A stretch of DNA of 64,000 nt from CALBJU01 sp965247125 (GTDB lineage Bacteria > Bacteroidota > Rhodothermia > Rhodothermales > UBA10348), in the NCBI GenBank assembly GCA_965247125.1, contig CBDFGO010000003.1:1860001-1924000 (forward strand), in the 5' to 3' direction. Numbering within the stretch: the first letter of the stretch is position 1; each line of letters starts with the position of its first letter. Made by a program: the position numbers and the translations under genes. The notes beneath the pieces are model-generated. The model searched no databases. It saw only the letters and a program-made list of their open reading frames with translations, and was not told where the DNA came from. Below are positions 8,814-17,576 of the stretch, in pieces.

Positions 8814-9158
8814 ATGCCACGCGCAACTAATAGAGTAGCTTCAAGACGTCGTCGAAAGCGGATAATGTCAATGGCCAAAGGCTATTGGGGTCGTCGGAAA
8901 AACGTCTACACCGTCGCCAAAAACGCCGTCGAGAAGGCGCTTGTTTATCAGTATCGGGATCGGCGCGCTCGCAAGCGCCAGTTTCGTCGCCTTTGGATTG
9001 CGCGTATCAACGCAGGCGCACGCCTCAATGGTACCACGTATTCGCGGTTGATGGGCTCGCTCCGGAAAGCAGATGTGCAGCTGAACAGAAAAGTGCTCGC
9101 AGATCTGGCCATGCAGGATCCCGCCGCCTTCACTGCCGTCGTAAAGAAGGCCTCATAG
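8814..9158 (+). CDS. rplT: 50S ribosomal protein L20
   Basis: A 114-residue L20 that binds 23S rRNA early in large-subunit assembly. The start MPRATNRVASRRRRKRIMSM and the later AKGYWGRRKNVYTVAKNAVEK and RRLWIARINAGAR segments are family hallmarks. Length is normal. It is 73 bp downstream of rpmI and is followed by a strong intrinsic terminator at 9293-9326, so the ribosomal-protein transcript probably ends or is attenuated there before pheS. Confidence 0.97.
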   Translation: MPRATNRVASRRRRKRIMSMAKGYWGRRKNVYTVAKNAVEKALVYQYRDRRARKRQFRRLWIARINAGARLNGTTYSRLMGSLRKADVQLNRKVLADLAMQDPAAFTAVVKKAS

Positions 9159-9292
9159 GTCTTGCCTTGGAGGTCTTGCAATGATCCACAGAGCTTCTAT
9201 AAAGGAACGATTTATCGGCCGTACTACCACTTGTTTGTTGTAGGTGGCGCCGACCGGATGAGACATCAGACGGATTTGCACATTTTGGAAAT

Positions 9293-9326
9293 TCCCGCCT
9301 CCTTCGAAAGGTCAGGCGGGATTTTT
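9293..9326 (+). terminator. Intrinsic terminator between rplT and pheS
   Basis: TCCCGCCT (9293-9300) pairs perfectly with AGGCGGGA (9314-9321). A nested CCTT/AAGG mini-stem lies in the loop and a T5 run (9322-9326) follows. It ends the infC-rpmI-rplT transcript or attenuates readthrough into pheS, whose ATG is 32 bp further on. Confidence 0.85.
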
Positions 9327-9357
9327 CGTTTATTGAACTACCAAGCAGCATCACACG

Positions 9358-10401
9358 ATGGACGAGCAGAAATCAAGTGTTGACAACGCCCTCGCGGCGC
9401 TGAACGATCTCAAAGTCGAGATCGAGGAGACCGACCTGAGAACATCTCAGGGCGTTGACGACTACCGTATTCGGTTTCTCAGCAGAAAACAGGGCCAGAT
9501 CACTGCCTTACTGAAACGAATTCCGGAAGTCGCGCCTGAGGATCGTAAAAACTTCGGACAGGAAATCAATGCGGCCAAAGCGCGTGTTGAAGCGCGAATC
9601 GAAGAAGCCACCGGGGAGTTTTCCGACGAGTCCGATGCCAGTTCGGGGCTGGTTGATCTCACCCTCCCGGGAAGAGCAATGGCTCAAGGCAGTCTGCATC
9701 CCATCACCCAGGCGCAGCGATTGATTACGCGGGTGTTTGAAAATTATGGCTTCGAGGTAGCAGAAGGACCGGAAATCGAAGACGATTGGCACAACTTTTC
9801 TGCTCTCAATTTTCCAGCGGACCACCCTGCGCGAGACATGCAGGACACGTTTTTCATCGAGCCCCCCGATGAAGAGCATGGTGGCATATTGCTGCGCACA
9901 CACACCTCTCCGGTTCAGATTCGGATCATGGAGAATCGGGAGCCGCCCATCCGTGTAATTGTGCCCGGGCGAGTGTATCGAAACGAGGCGATTTCCTACA
10001 AATCGTACTGCCTCTTTCACCAGGTCGAAGGCCTTTACGTCGATGAGGGTGTCACGATGGCGGATTTGAAACAGATCCTTCATGCCTTCGCGCGTACGCT
10101 GTTCGGTGAAGACGTGAAAATGCGCTTCCGACCAAGTTTCTTTCCATTCACGGAGCCGAGCGCAGAGGTTGATATCTGGTGGAAGGACGAAGCTCTCCCA
10201 GGCGGCGGCCGGTGGATGGAAATAATGGGAACGGGAATGGTAGACCCAAATGTTCTGGAGGGCGTCGGCATCGATTCCGAGCGCTACACCGGGTATGCTT
10301 TCGGGATGGGAATCGAGCGTATCGCCATGTTGCGATACGGCATCGACGACATTCGCATCCTGTACGAGAACGACAATCGTTTTCTTGAACAGTTCAGCTG
10401 A
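9358..10401 (+). CDS. pheS: Phenylalanyl-tRNA synthetase alpha subunit
   Basis: Catalytic subunit of the alpha2-beta2 enzyme that charges tRNA-Phe. 347 residues. The N-terminal coiled coil (about 1-90) binds tRNA. The class II core shows motif 2 (FRPSFFPFTEPSAEVDI) and motif 3 (GFGMGIERIAMLRYGIDDIR, here with an Ala before the first Gly: YAFGMGIERIAML). The segment GGGRWMEIMGTGMVDPNVL is typical. pheT follows after 72 bp on the same strand. The ATG follows directly on a terminator hairpin, suggesting either attenuation or a separate promoter. Confidence 0.97.
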   Translation: MDEQKSSVDNALAALNDLKVEIEETDLRTSQGVDDYRIRFLSRKQGQITALLKRIPEVAPEDRKNFGQEINAAKARVEARIEEATGEFSDESDASSGLVDLTLPGRAMAQGSLHPITQAQRLITRVFENYGFEVAEGPEIEDDWHNFSALNFPADHPARDMQDTFFIEPPDEEHGGILLRTHTSPVQIRIMENREPPIRVIVPGRVYRNEAISYKSYCLFHQVEGLYVDEGVTMADLKQILHAFARTLFGEDVKMRFRPSFFPFTEPSAEVDIWWKDEALPGGGRWMEIMGTGMVDPNVLEGVGIDSERYTGYAFGMGIERIAMLRYGIDDIRILYENDNRFLEQFS

Positions 10402-10473
10402 ATTGACGACCGCAATCAATCACGACGCTTAACCAACACGACCACTGATTTTTAGGATCGAAGAAGAGCCATC

Positions 10474-12954
10474 ATGATTATTAGTACGAACTGGCTGGCT
10501 GATTATGTAGATCACTCGCTGTCAACGGACGAACTGGCAGAGCGCTTGACGATGTGCGGCCTTGAAGTCGCATCTGTCGAGCAGGTCGGGACGGATTTCT
10601 CCGGAGTCGTCGTTGGCCAGGTACTTTCTGCCGAGGCTCATCCCAACGCCGATCGCCTGTCCGTGTGCACGGTCGACGTCGGACAGGAGTCACCCTTACA
10701 GATTGTGTGTGGCGCTCCAAACGTCGCAGCCGACCAGAAAGTGGCCGTAGCCACTGTTGGAGCGGTTCTGAATCTGGCACCGCGGGATAATCCAGCCGAA
10801 CGAGTGCCCGTGACGATGAAAAAGGCTAAAATCCGAGGAGAAGAGTCCTTTGGGATGATTTGCGCAGAGGATGAACTCGGCCTCAGCAATCAGCACGACG
10901 GAATACTGGTGCTCGACGGGGACGCTCCTGTTGGATCATCGTTTGAGTCTTATCTGGCCGGAAAAGGGATGTCTTCGTCTGATGTCGCTATCGATATCGC
11001 CATCACACCGAATCGGCCCGACGCGATCAGTCACCTCGGAATTGCGCGAGATGTTGCCGCGCTAACCCGTTCTTCCGTAACGAAGCCCGACGTCATCCTG
11101 CCACAGATCGGAGGCTCTATACTGGATGAGATCGACATCTCGATCGAAGCGGCGGAGGCTTGCCATCGCTATGTCGGCATTCTTGTCAGGGGTGTTTCCG
11201 TAGGAGAATCTCCCACGTGGATGAAGCACCGGCTCCTGGCGATTGGGCTGCGTCCACGCAATAACATCGTCGACATTACTAATTACGTGATGTATGAGTG
11301 CGGCCAGCCGTTGCACGCATTCGACTACGACGAAGTAGCCGGGAAAAAGATTGTAGTCCGTAAAACCGGCCAAGCCTCGACCTTTACCACGCTGGATTCC
11401 AAAGATCGCAAGCTGCCAAAGGGCACGCTTATGATCTGTGATGGAGAACGCGAAGTTGCCATCGCGGGCGTCATGGGAGGAGAGAACTCAGAGGTCACCG
11501 ACACTACATCGAATGTGCTCATCGAGAGCGCCTATTTCGACCCTTCAACCATTCGGCGGACCGCAAAAGCCTTGGGACTCCAGACAGACGCCTCGTACCG
11601 GTTCGAACGCGGAATCGACTCTCAGGGTCAGGCATGGGCGGCAAAACGCGCGGCGGATCTGATGGTCGAGCTCGCGGCCGGAACCCTGGTTGAGGGCATG
11701 TTGGATGTTCACCCCACGCAGCACCAGGCCCTGACGATCTCGGTTCGTGCGGCGCGAGTCGAAAGAATTGTGGGAGTTCAAATTGAGGCTGACGAAATGG
11801 TTCGACTCCTCGAAGCGATTGGATTTTCAGTTTCCCAGACGTTGAAGGCTCCTGTCGTATGGGATGTGACCGTCCCGTCATTCCGCCCGGATGTAGAACG
11901 TGAAATCGATGTAATCGAGGAAATCGCCAGGCTGTACGGCTACGACAACATTCCTGAGCCGACTCATTCCCATATTCCGAACTTTACCCCGGGGATCGCC
12001 AGTATCCGGCAGCTACGGGAAGCCACACGAGACCTACTTTCAGGCGCTGGATTCCGCGAAATCTATACGAACTCAATGCTGCCACTCGACGTGGCAGAGC
12101 GATTCAACACGCCGGCGTTACCGGCAGGCCGATTCAAGGGTGAAATTGTCACGACCCTGAATCCAATCACAACAGAAATGGGAGCGCTCAGACCTTCCCT
12201 CCTTCCCGGTATGCTGAAGGCCATCGCGCACAATCAGAATCACGGCCAGACAGCGATAAAATTCTTCGAGTTTGGCCGGGTCCACACCAGGCGGAAAACG
12301 AACCTGAGTGTGGTTGGTGACTACACCGAAGTTGAAACCCTGCTGGTTGGAACTGCGGGCCACTGGGCTTCGCACGGATGGTACGGCGAAGCCCCGGAGG
12401 TAGATCTATTTGCGGTGAAAGGACTTGTGGATCTAGTACTCTCTTCTACCGGCGTGCGCGACGTCAGATACCTTGAGGCCAACTCTGATTCCTTATTCAG
12501 CCAGTCCGTGGATGTGTTCAGTGGTAAACGGTGGATTGGTGTTGTGGCGGGCATATCCAACAAGATTGCAAAAGAGATTGATTTGAGCTCCGCTGCATTT
12601 GTCGCCGAGCTGGACTGGACCACGATTTGTGAGCTGGTGTCCGGCCGGCTGCGCGTACGCTACAGCACTGTGAGCCGACATCCCGTCGTGGAGCGCGACA
12701 TCGCCGTCGTAGTGGACACCGCGCAACCGGCCGGCCCCATGCTGGAATCGATCCGAAGGGCGGGGCAGCCCCTGCTGAAAAATGTGACGGTATTCGATGT
12801 CTACGAAGGCGAGAACGTGGGAGCCAAGGAGAAAAGCGTCGCTTTTGGACTCAGCCTGGGCGCAGACCGAACGTTGCGAGACAAGGATGTAGACAAGACC
12901 GTCTCGAAAGTGCTTAAAGCTCTCGAATCTGATTTTAATGCCAAACTTCGGTAG
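10474..12954 (+). CDS. pheT: Phenylalanyl-tRNA synthetase beta subunit
   Basis: 826-residue beta subunit, full length. An EMAP-type tRNA-binding domain lies near residues 40-150 (VVVGQVLSAEAHPNADRLSVC). The B3/B4 editing domain follows (about 210-380, CGQPLHAFDYD, VAIAGVMGGENSEV), then B5 (about 405-480), a catalytic-like module, and a C-terminal FDX-ACB anticodon-binding domain (about 733-826, VSRHPVVERDIAVVVD). The start MIISTNWLADYVDHSL is canonical. It ends the aminoacyl-tRNA synthetase part of the cluster; the next gene, for a coiled-coil protein, begins 72 bp later on the same strand. Confidence 0.97.
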   Translation: MIISTNWLADYVDHSLSTDELAERLTMCGLEVASVEQVGTDFSGVVVGQVLSAEAHPNADRLSVCTVDVGQESPLQIVCGAPNVAADQKVAVATVGAVLNLAPRDNPAERVPVTMKKAKIRGEESFGMICAEDELGLSNQHDGILVLDGDAPVGSSFESYLAGKGMSSSDVAIDIAITPNRPDAISHLGIARDVAALTRSSVTKPDVILPQIGGSILDEIDISIEAAEACHRYVGILVRGVSVGESPTWMKHRLLAIGLRPRNNIVDITNYVMYECGQPLHAFDYDEVAGKKIVVRKTGQASTFTTLDSKDRKLPKGTLMICDGEREVAIAGVMGGENSEVTDTTSNVLIESAYFDPSTIRRTAKALGLQTDASYRFERGIDSQGQAWAAKRAADLMVELAAGTLVEGMLDVHPTQHQALTISVRAARVERIVGVQIEADEMVRLLEAIGFSVSQTLKAPVVWDVTVPSFRPDVEREIDVIEEIARLYGYDNIPEPTHSHIPNFTPGIASIRQLREATRDLLSGAGFREIYTNSMLPLDVAERFNTPALPAGRFKGEIVTTLNPITTEMGALRPSLLPGMLKAIAHNQNHGQTAIKFFEFGRVHTRRKTNLSVVGDYTEVETLLVGTAGHWASHGWYGEAPEVDLFAVKGLVDLVLSSTGVRDVRYLEANSDSLFSQSVDVFSGKRWIGVVAGISNKIAKEIDLSSAAFVAELDWTTICELVSGRLRVRYSTVSRHPVVERDIAVVVDTAQPAGPMLESIRRAGQPLLKNVTVFDVYEGENVGAKEKSVAFGLSLGADRTLRDKDVDKTVSKVLKALESDFNAKLR

Positions 12955-13026
12955 CTCGGCCCTATATTCTGGAGCGGATTAACGATATCCGACCGATGTA
13001 TTGTCCGACTTTCGCATCTCGACATT

Positions 13027-13407
13027 ATGGCTTCCGAAGACCAGGGCCACGCTTCCGAAGAACTGCCCGGACAGCAGAGCATGTTTTCTTCAGCTGACTC
13101 AACGCCCTCAAATGGAAAAACCCGAAAACGAGGTCCCGTTCATTTGAAAGGAACCAGATCTCTCGAACGGCTCCGAGATCGCATCGAGCTGGCCGTCAAG
13201 GAACTCAATCGGTTGAAAGATGAGAATCATTCCCTCCACAAGGAAATGGATTCGTTGAAGAGCCGACGTACGGAATCCGTTGATGGTACACCCGTTGTAT
13301 TCACTGACAGCCCAGCGGCGCTCCGCTCAAAAGTCGAATCGTTCATCAAGGTGATCGATAGCTACATTGATAGCGAGGAGTCCACCGAAAACGAATCGGA
13401 AGACTAA
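13027..13407 (+). CDS. Small coiled-coil protein upstream of zapA
   Basis: A 126-residue soluble protein that I cannot assign to a named family. The N-terminal 40 residues are polar and probably disordered. Residues about 45-85 form a heptad-rich coiled coil (LERLRDRIELAVKELNRLKD then ENHSLHKEMDSLK). An acidic C-terminus ends SEESTENESED. It sits 7 bp before zapA in the same direction. In other bacteria short coiled-coil proteins near zapA (ZapB-like, DUF-type) help organise the Z-ring, so a division role is a reasonable inference, not a demonstration. Confidence 0.6.
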   Translation: MASEDQGHASEELPGQQSMFSSADSTPSNGKTRKRGPVHLKGTRSLERLRDRIELAVKELNRLKDENHSLHKEMDSLKSRRTESVDGTPVVFTDSPAALRSKVESFIKVIDSYIDSEESTENESED

Positions 13408-13414
13408 GCACACC

Positions 13415-13708
13415 ATGTCCCAACTTCTACCGATCAAGGTCCGATTCCTCGGCAAAGATTACACGCTTCGTGTGTCCGAAGAAGACGAACTTGCTACGCT
13501 TGAAATGGCGGAGTATCTGGATTCAAAAATGAGAGCGTTCAAGGAAGCCCACCCTGAACAATCTGATTTGACTGCAGCTGTGATTACGGGACTGGCCATC
13601 ACCGAAGAGTTGTTTGTCGAGAGGGCGTCAGGCCTGGATCCGGGTGAGCACGTAAACACTGTGCTTGCGCAGATGGAAAAAAAGCTTTCCAAGGCACTTT
13701 TGTCCTGA
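13415..13708 (+). CDS. zapA: Cell division protein ZapA
   Basis: A 97-residue FtsZ-ring-associated protein. I set the start at 13415 (MSQLLPIKVRFLGKDYTLRV), because the 16 residues possible upstream overlap the previous gene and do not resemble the family. The N-terminal beta-alpha domain contains LATLEMAEYLDSKMRAF, and a C-terminal helix (LAQMEKKLSKALLS) would form the tetramer coiled coil. ZapA bundles FtsZ protofilaments. A structured RNA candidate follows, the same neighbour relation as zapA-ssrS in other bacteria. Confidence 0.85.
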   Translation: MSQLLPIKVRFLGKDYTLRVSEEDELATLEMAEYLDSKMRAFKEAHPEQSDLTAAVITGLAITEELFVERASGLDPGEHVNTVLAQMEKKLSKALLS

Positions 13709-13794
13709 GAAGTCATTGCGTTGCGGGCCAAATCGTTGCGGCGTGAGTTAATGGACTCCTGGATCGAACTGCCCACCGGTGCGACTCAGAATGC

Positions 13795-13825
13795 TTGCAC
13801 GACGTGTAAAGACGCCGTATCTAGT
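13795..13825 (+). promoter_or_regulatory. Possible promoter of the structured RNA
   Basis: TTG at 13795-13797 and TATCTAGT at 13818-13825 are 20 bp apart, a loose match to the TTG-N19/20-TAnnTTTG pattern. The likely start point would fall at about 13831, exactly where the closing stem of the RNA candidate begins. Confidence 0.35.
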
Positions 13826-13830
13826 GTTCA

Positions 13831-14033
13831 GGCACGACTCGCTTCTACACGATAAGAATCTAACAATTTCTTGTAGGGAGCCCTCCTTCGGGCTTGGACG
13901 GCAGGCCCCACCCGTTAATCGGGACATCCGGTACTCGTACCGGGCAACCGGGGAAATCGAAAGAGACTGAGCGGTACCCATTATGTGGGATAGGAGATTC
14001 TTCTACTCTGGAAGTGGGTCAGTGCCTTTTTTT
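13831..14033 (+). ncRNA. Candidate structured RNA (6S-like) downstream of zapA
   Basis: About 196 nt of noncoding DNA folds into a long closed structure. GGCAC (13831-13835) pairs with GTGCC (14022-14026). ACTCGCTTC (13837-13845) pairs with GAAGTGGGT (14011-14019). After a symmetric 8x8 internal loop, AAGAATCT (13854-13861) pairs with AGATTCTT (13995-14002). The interior holds hairpins AGCCC/GGGCT, CCCG/CGGG and CCGGTAC-TC-GTACCGG. A T7 run at 14027-14033 directly follows the closing stem and would define the 3' end. Length, interrupted closing stem and position after zapA all resemble 6S RNA (ssrS). The multi-hairpin interior is not the textbook single 6S arm, so the family call is tentative. 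Confidence 0.45.
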
Positions 14034-14208
14034 GTGCCGTATCTATTTCTAAATGATCTGCCGAGGAACCATTCCGGCAGCTTCAGCAGTACTCCGCCTG
14101 GGCCCATCTTCAAAAAACACATGAATATAGCAGAAGTGTGATTTCAGGGTACTGCGTAGAAGGATCGGAGTACTATCTTCTTCGCCTGATGTCGCGGGAC
14201 GCTCCCGC

Positions 14209-16683
14209 ATGGTCCTTGCACAATCCATCCCTGGTATGATTGGAACGATTGGTAAGCTTCTGATTCTGATCTCGATGGTCGCCGGAATCCTTTCCGGACT
14301 GACCTTTCTTCGGTCGTCAAAGCTGGACGATCGGGTTCGAGAGTGGAAGCGTATCGGACGATACTCCTGGTGGGTGCTGACGATCGGGATGTTGGTCAGT
14401 TTTGCTCTGCTGGCTTTTCTGAATGTGACACACGCGTTTGAGTACGCCTACGTGTGGGAAAATACGTCCCTGGACCTACCGCTGGACTATTTGATTGCAT
14501 CGACCTGGGCAGGTCAAGAGGGTTCGTTTCTTCTCTGGATTGTGATGAACTGCCTCGTAGGTCTCGCGGTGATGAAGTTCGCGAAGGAATACGAATCGCC
14601 GGTGATGGTCGTCATTGCCCTCTGCCAGGTCTTTCTGATATCAATGGTCGCAGGGTTGCAGATTGGCCCACTCGCAATTGGATCTTCTCCATTCGCGACA
14701 ATCGTGGAGAAATTTCCCACCGCACCGATGATTCAGGCAGGGATCATTCCGACGGATGGTCAGGGATTGAACGACCTGCTACAGAACTATTGGATGGTTA
14801 TTCATCCACCGATCCTCTTCTCGGGTTTTGCCGCCATGATCGTGCCCTTTGCTTTCGCAGTGACAGCCCTGTGGAAGCGTCGTTACATCGAATGGGTTCG
14901 TCCTGCTCTTCCGTGGGCACTGTTTGCCATTCTCGCGCTTGGCGTCGGCATCACTCTCGGCGGCTATTGGGCGTATGTCACCCTGAGTTTTGGGGGGTAC
15001 TGGGCCTGGGATCCGGTGGAGAACTCTTCCCTTGTGCCGTGGATCATTGCGATAGCAGCTGTCCACACCATGATTGTACAAAAACGATCTGGACACAGTC
15101 ACAAAGCGGCTCTGTTTCTAACGATTCTTTCGTACATCCTGATCGTGTACTCAACTTTTCTGACGAGAAGTGGAATCCTGGGTGACTTTTCTGTCCATTC
15201 CTTCGTCGATCTTGGCCTGTACAATCAGCTGCTGATCTGGATATTGTTCATGGCCTGCCTCGGATTTGGACTATTCGCGATCCGCATGAATGAGCTTCCC
15301 AGACCTGATAAAGAGCCCGAGTTTTTGTCTCGGGAGTTCATGATATTCTCAGGCGCAATGATTCTCACAGGTGTTGCGCTGGTTGTTCTACTCGGAACGA
15401 GCGCACCCATTATCGGTCGACTTTTCCGGGATAATCCATCGACCGTGCCCCTGGCATTTTACAACAAGTGGTCGTTGCCGCTGACCATTGCCTTTCTGTT
15501 CCTCGCCGGCCTGGGACAACTTTTCTGGTGGAATAAAATGACCGTCGAGACGGTCAACAAGGTCCTTTTCCGACCGATTGTCCTTGCTTCGGTTTCCACG
15601 ATTGCCGTGTTTTTCCTGACTCCATTTCGAGATCGCGCGGCGGAGGCCGTCGTCTATGCCTCCGGTGGGTCAGAAGCCTTGAATTCAGCAGGGGTGATCG
15701 GATCCTTGGCCGACACCTGGGCGCAGCACGGACCCTATCTCATGATGCTGATTCTCGTATTTGTAGCGTTCTTCGCGCTCTACGGTAATGGAGAGGTCCT
15801 CTTCCGGATTGCCAGAGGAAATCTTCGGCTGGCGGGCGGATCTGCCACACACGTCGGCTTTGCTATCATGGTACTCGGCATCGTCGCTTCGAGCGGCCTC
15901 AGCAATGCCATTGGTGAAAATGGAGCACAACTAGGAGACAGTCGTGACAATTTTATCCTCTCACTCGGGGAAACTAGGAGCGTACAGGGGTACGTGGTAA
16001 GCTATACGGGGCACGGAACGAATGAAGATGGGCTTCCCACCTACTTGCTTGATTTCACCGATCCAAATGGAAAAACGTTCAAGATGGCGCCCGTTGTGTA
16101 TGAGAGCAATCGAGGACAGTGGATTCAGCACCCGGACGTGAAGATGTTTGTTGAGAAGGACCTCTTCGTGGCGGTCTCTCCAAACGTGATGTTCGATTCA
16201 GAAACAGATGGTGGACAGTTGACGCTCGCTCGAGGCGATTCGAGTCTGATTGGAAACGACCTGTATCTGATTGAATTTGTGGAGTTCGATCTGAATGTAG
16301 ACGAACAGTTTATGACCGATTCCACAGAAGTCGCGGTGGGTGCTCGAATTCGACTTACCGAGCGCGCGACTGGAGACGTTCGTGAGCTGAACCCGATATA
16401 CCTGATCGGAAAGGATCGCAACGTCGAATATGTTCAGAACACGATAACGGACTGGAATATTACCGTCGCTTTCACCGGGATGAATGTGGATTCTGGATCC
16501 ATCAACCTCGCGATCCAGGGGATTCCGGTTTCAGCTGAGGACTGGGTCGTCGTGCAGGCCTACGAAAAACCCTTCATCACCCTGGTCTGGTTTGGATTTA
16601 TTTTTCTGGCCTTCGGGTTGATCCTGTCTGTCTTCAGGAGATCTTTGGACCTGAGGATCGCGGTAAAACGCTCCAATCAGTAA
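14209..16683 (+). CDS. ccmF: Cytochrome c heme lyase CcmF-like protein
   Basis: An 824-residue polytopic membrane protein of the CcmF/CcsA heme-handling family, which attaches heme to apocytochrome c in the periplasm. It has many membrane helices. The WWD-type signature is GGYWAWDPVENSSLVPW at about residues 263-280. The flanking segments typical for CcmF are STWAGQEGSFLLW and FLTRSGILGDFSVHSF. A large periplasmic domain (about 600-790) precedes the last helix (FITLVWFGFIFLAFGLILSV). It stands without other ccm genes in the window. The 170 bp upstream, after the RNA terminator, hold no recognisable gene. Confidence 0.92.
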   Translation: MVLAQSIPGMIGTIGKLLILISMVAGILSGLTFLRSSKLDDRVREWKRIGRYSWWVLTIGMLVSFALLAFLNVTHAFEYAYVWENTSLDLPLDYLIASTWAGQEGSFLLWIVMNCLVGLAVMKFAKEYESPVMVVIALCQVFLISMVAGLQIGPLAIGSSPFATIVEKFPTAPMIQAGIIPTDGQGLNDLLQNYWMVIHPPILFSGFAAMIVPFAFAVTALWKRRYIEWVRPALPWALFAILALGVGITLGGYWAYVTLSFGGYWAWDPVENSSLVPWIIAIAAVHTMIVQKRSGHSHKAALFLTILSYILIVYSTFLTRSGILGDFSVHSFVDLGLYNQLLIWILFMACLGFGLFAIRMNELPRPDKEPEFLSREFMIFSGAMILTGVALVVLLGTSAPIIGRLFRDNPSTVPLAFYNKWSLPLTIAFLFLAGLGQLFWWNKMTVETVNKVLFRPIVLASVSTIAVFFLTPFRDRAAEAVVYASGGSEALNSAGVIGSLADTWAQHGPYLMMLILVFVAFFALYGNGEVLFRIARGNLRLAGGSATHVGFAIMVLGIVASSGLSNAIGENGAQLGDSRDNFILSLGETRSVQGYVVSYTGHGTNEDGLPTYLLDFTDPNGKTFKMAPVVYESNRGQWIQHPDVKMFVEKDLFVAVSPNVMFDSETDGGQLTLARGDSSLIGNDLYLIEFVEFDLNVDEQFMTDSTEVAVGARIRLTERATGDVRELNPIYLIGKDRNVEYVQNTITDWNITVAFTGMNVDSGSINLAIQGIPVSAEDWVVVQAYEKPFITLVWFGFIFLAFGLILSVFRRSLDLRIAVKRSNQ

Positions 16684-16817
16684 GCGTCGTTTTTTGGGCG
16701 GATTTAGGCCATTTTCGCCAATCGCTTATACTTCTCGTGTTTTTCGCCGATACCAGCGGGTGGGTACGGTATGCGTGAAAGCCGTTCCTCGCTAACATTC
16801 AGAGGCTGAAGCGAAAA

Positions 16818-17576
16818 ATGACGACCAAAGATATACTTGTGGCCGAAGACAACCTGGTAAATCAACAGGTTGCAATCCAGATGTTGTCGCGACTCGGACA
16901 TGATGTCGAGGTCGTGGACAATGGAAAAAAAGCGGTTGAAGCGGCCTTGACCGGGAAATACGATCTCGTTTTCATGGACGTGATGATGCCCGAATTGGAC
17001 GGACTGTCGGCTACAATCGAGATCAGAGAATTTGAGAGGCCCGCTCTGCGCGTGCCGATCGTGGCTCTTACGGCTAGAACCGAGTCGCAGGACGAGCGCA
17101 ATTGTATGGATGCAGGAATGGATGCCTTCATCCCGAAACCGTTCACCTCGCAGCAACTCGAGGAGTGTATTAACCGCTTCCTGAAACCGACCTATTTTGC
17201 CTCCGAGTCGGTGGTGATCAATCATTCGATTCTGAATACGTTCCTGGAAGCGATGGGAGAGTTCGACGAGGAATTTACCCGCGAACTGATTCGAGATTAT
17301 CTCTCAGAAGCGTCCCGGATCCGGTCAGATATCTACGCGGGGCTGGCGTCGGAAGACGTTGAGCTGGTCTGCAGAGCGGTACACTCCCTGAAAGCATCGA
17401 GTGCGGTGATTGGGGCCCAGGATCTTTCCGAGTTATGTGGAGAACTGGAAAAGAGCTGCCTGTTGGATGACCTGGAAGAAGTACGGTTGAAGCTCAGCCA
17501 TTTTGAGGGTGCGCTGAATCAGGTCAGAGATGAGCTGAGTGGCTTCCAAAAAGAGTCCAGCCAGGATCCATCCTAG
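16818..17576 (+). CDS. Response regulator with C-terminal Hpt domain
   Basis: A 252-residue REC-Hpt protein. Residues 5-122 are a receiver: acidic pair Glu10/Asp11, phospho-acceptor Asp54 (VFMDVMMPELDG), Thr85 and Lys107 (IPKPF). Residues about 130-245 form a four-helix Hpt domain with phospho-histidine His189 in HSLKASS. Such modules relay phosphate between a hybrid kinase and a final regulator. No histidine kinase or DNA-binding regulator lies nearby, so it would act in trans. Its TAG stop shares a CTAG (17573-17576) with the stop of the convergent gene. Confidence 0.9.
   Translation: MTTKDILVAEDNLVNQQVAIQMLSRLGHDVEVVDNGKKAVEAALTGKYDLVFMDVMMPELDGLSATIEIREFERPALRVPIVALTARTESQDERNCMDAGMDAFIPKPFTSQQLEECINRFLKPTYFASESVVINHSILNTFLEAMGEFDEEFTRELIRDYLSEASRIRSDIYAGLASEDVELVCRAVHSLKASSAVIGAQDLSELCGELEKSCLLDDLEEVRLKLSHFEGALNQVRDELSGFQKESSQDPS

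Noticed and set aside
9236..9326. T-box leader before pheS (TAGGTGGCGCCG followed by a terminator)
   Set aside because: The sequence only loosely resembles the T-box core and the discriminator-pairing base would be wrong for tRNA-Phe (UGGC instead of UGGU). A plain terminator after rplT explains the hairpin.
9508..10419. A 303-codon minus-strand frame opposite pheS
   Set aside because: Shadow of pheS, which is full length with intact class II motifs.
13831..14033. tmRNA, RNase P RNA or SRP RNA as identity of the structured RNA
   Set aside because: No tRNA-like acceptor or T-arm (tmRNA), no GAGGAAAGUC or ACAGAA blocks (RNase P), and no GGAAGG/AGCA tetraloop region (SRP).
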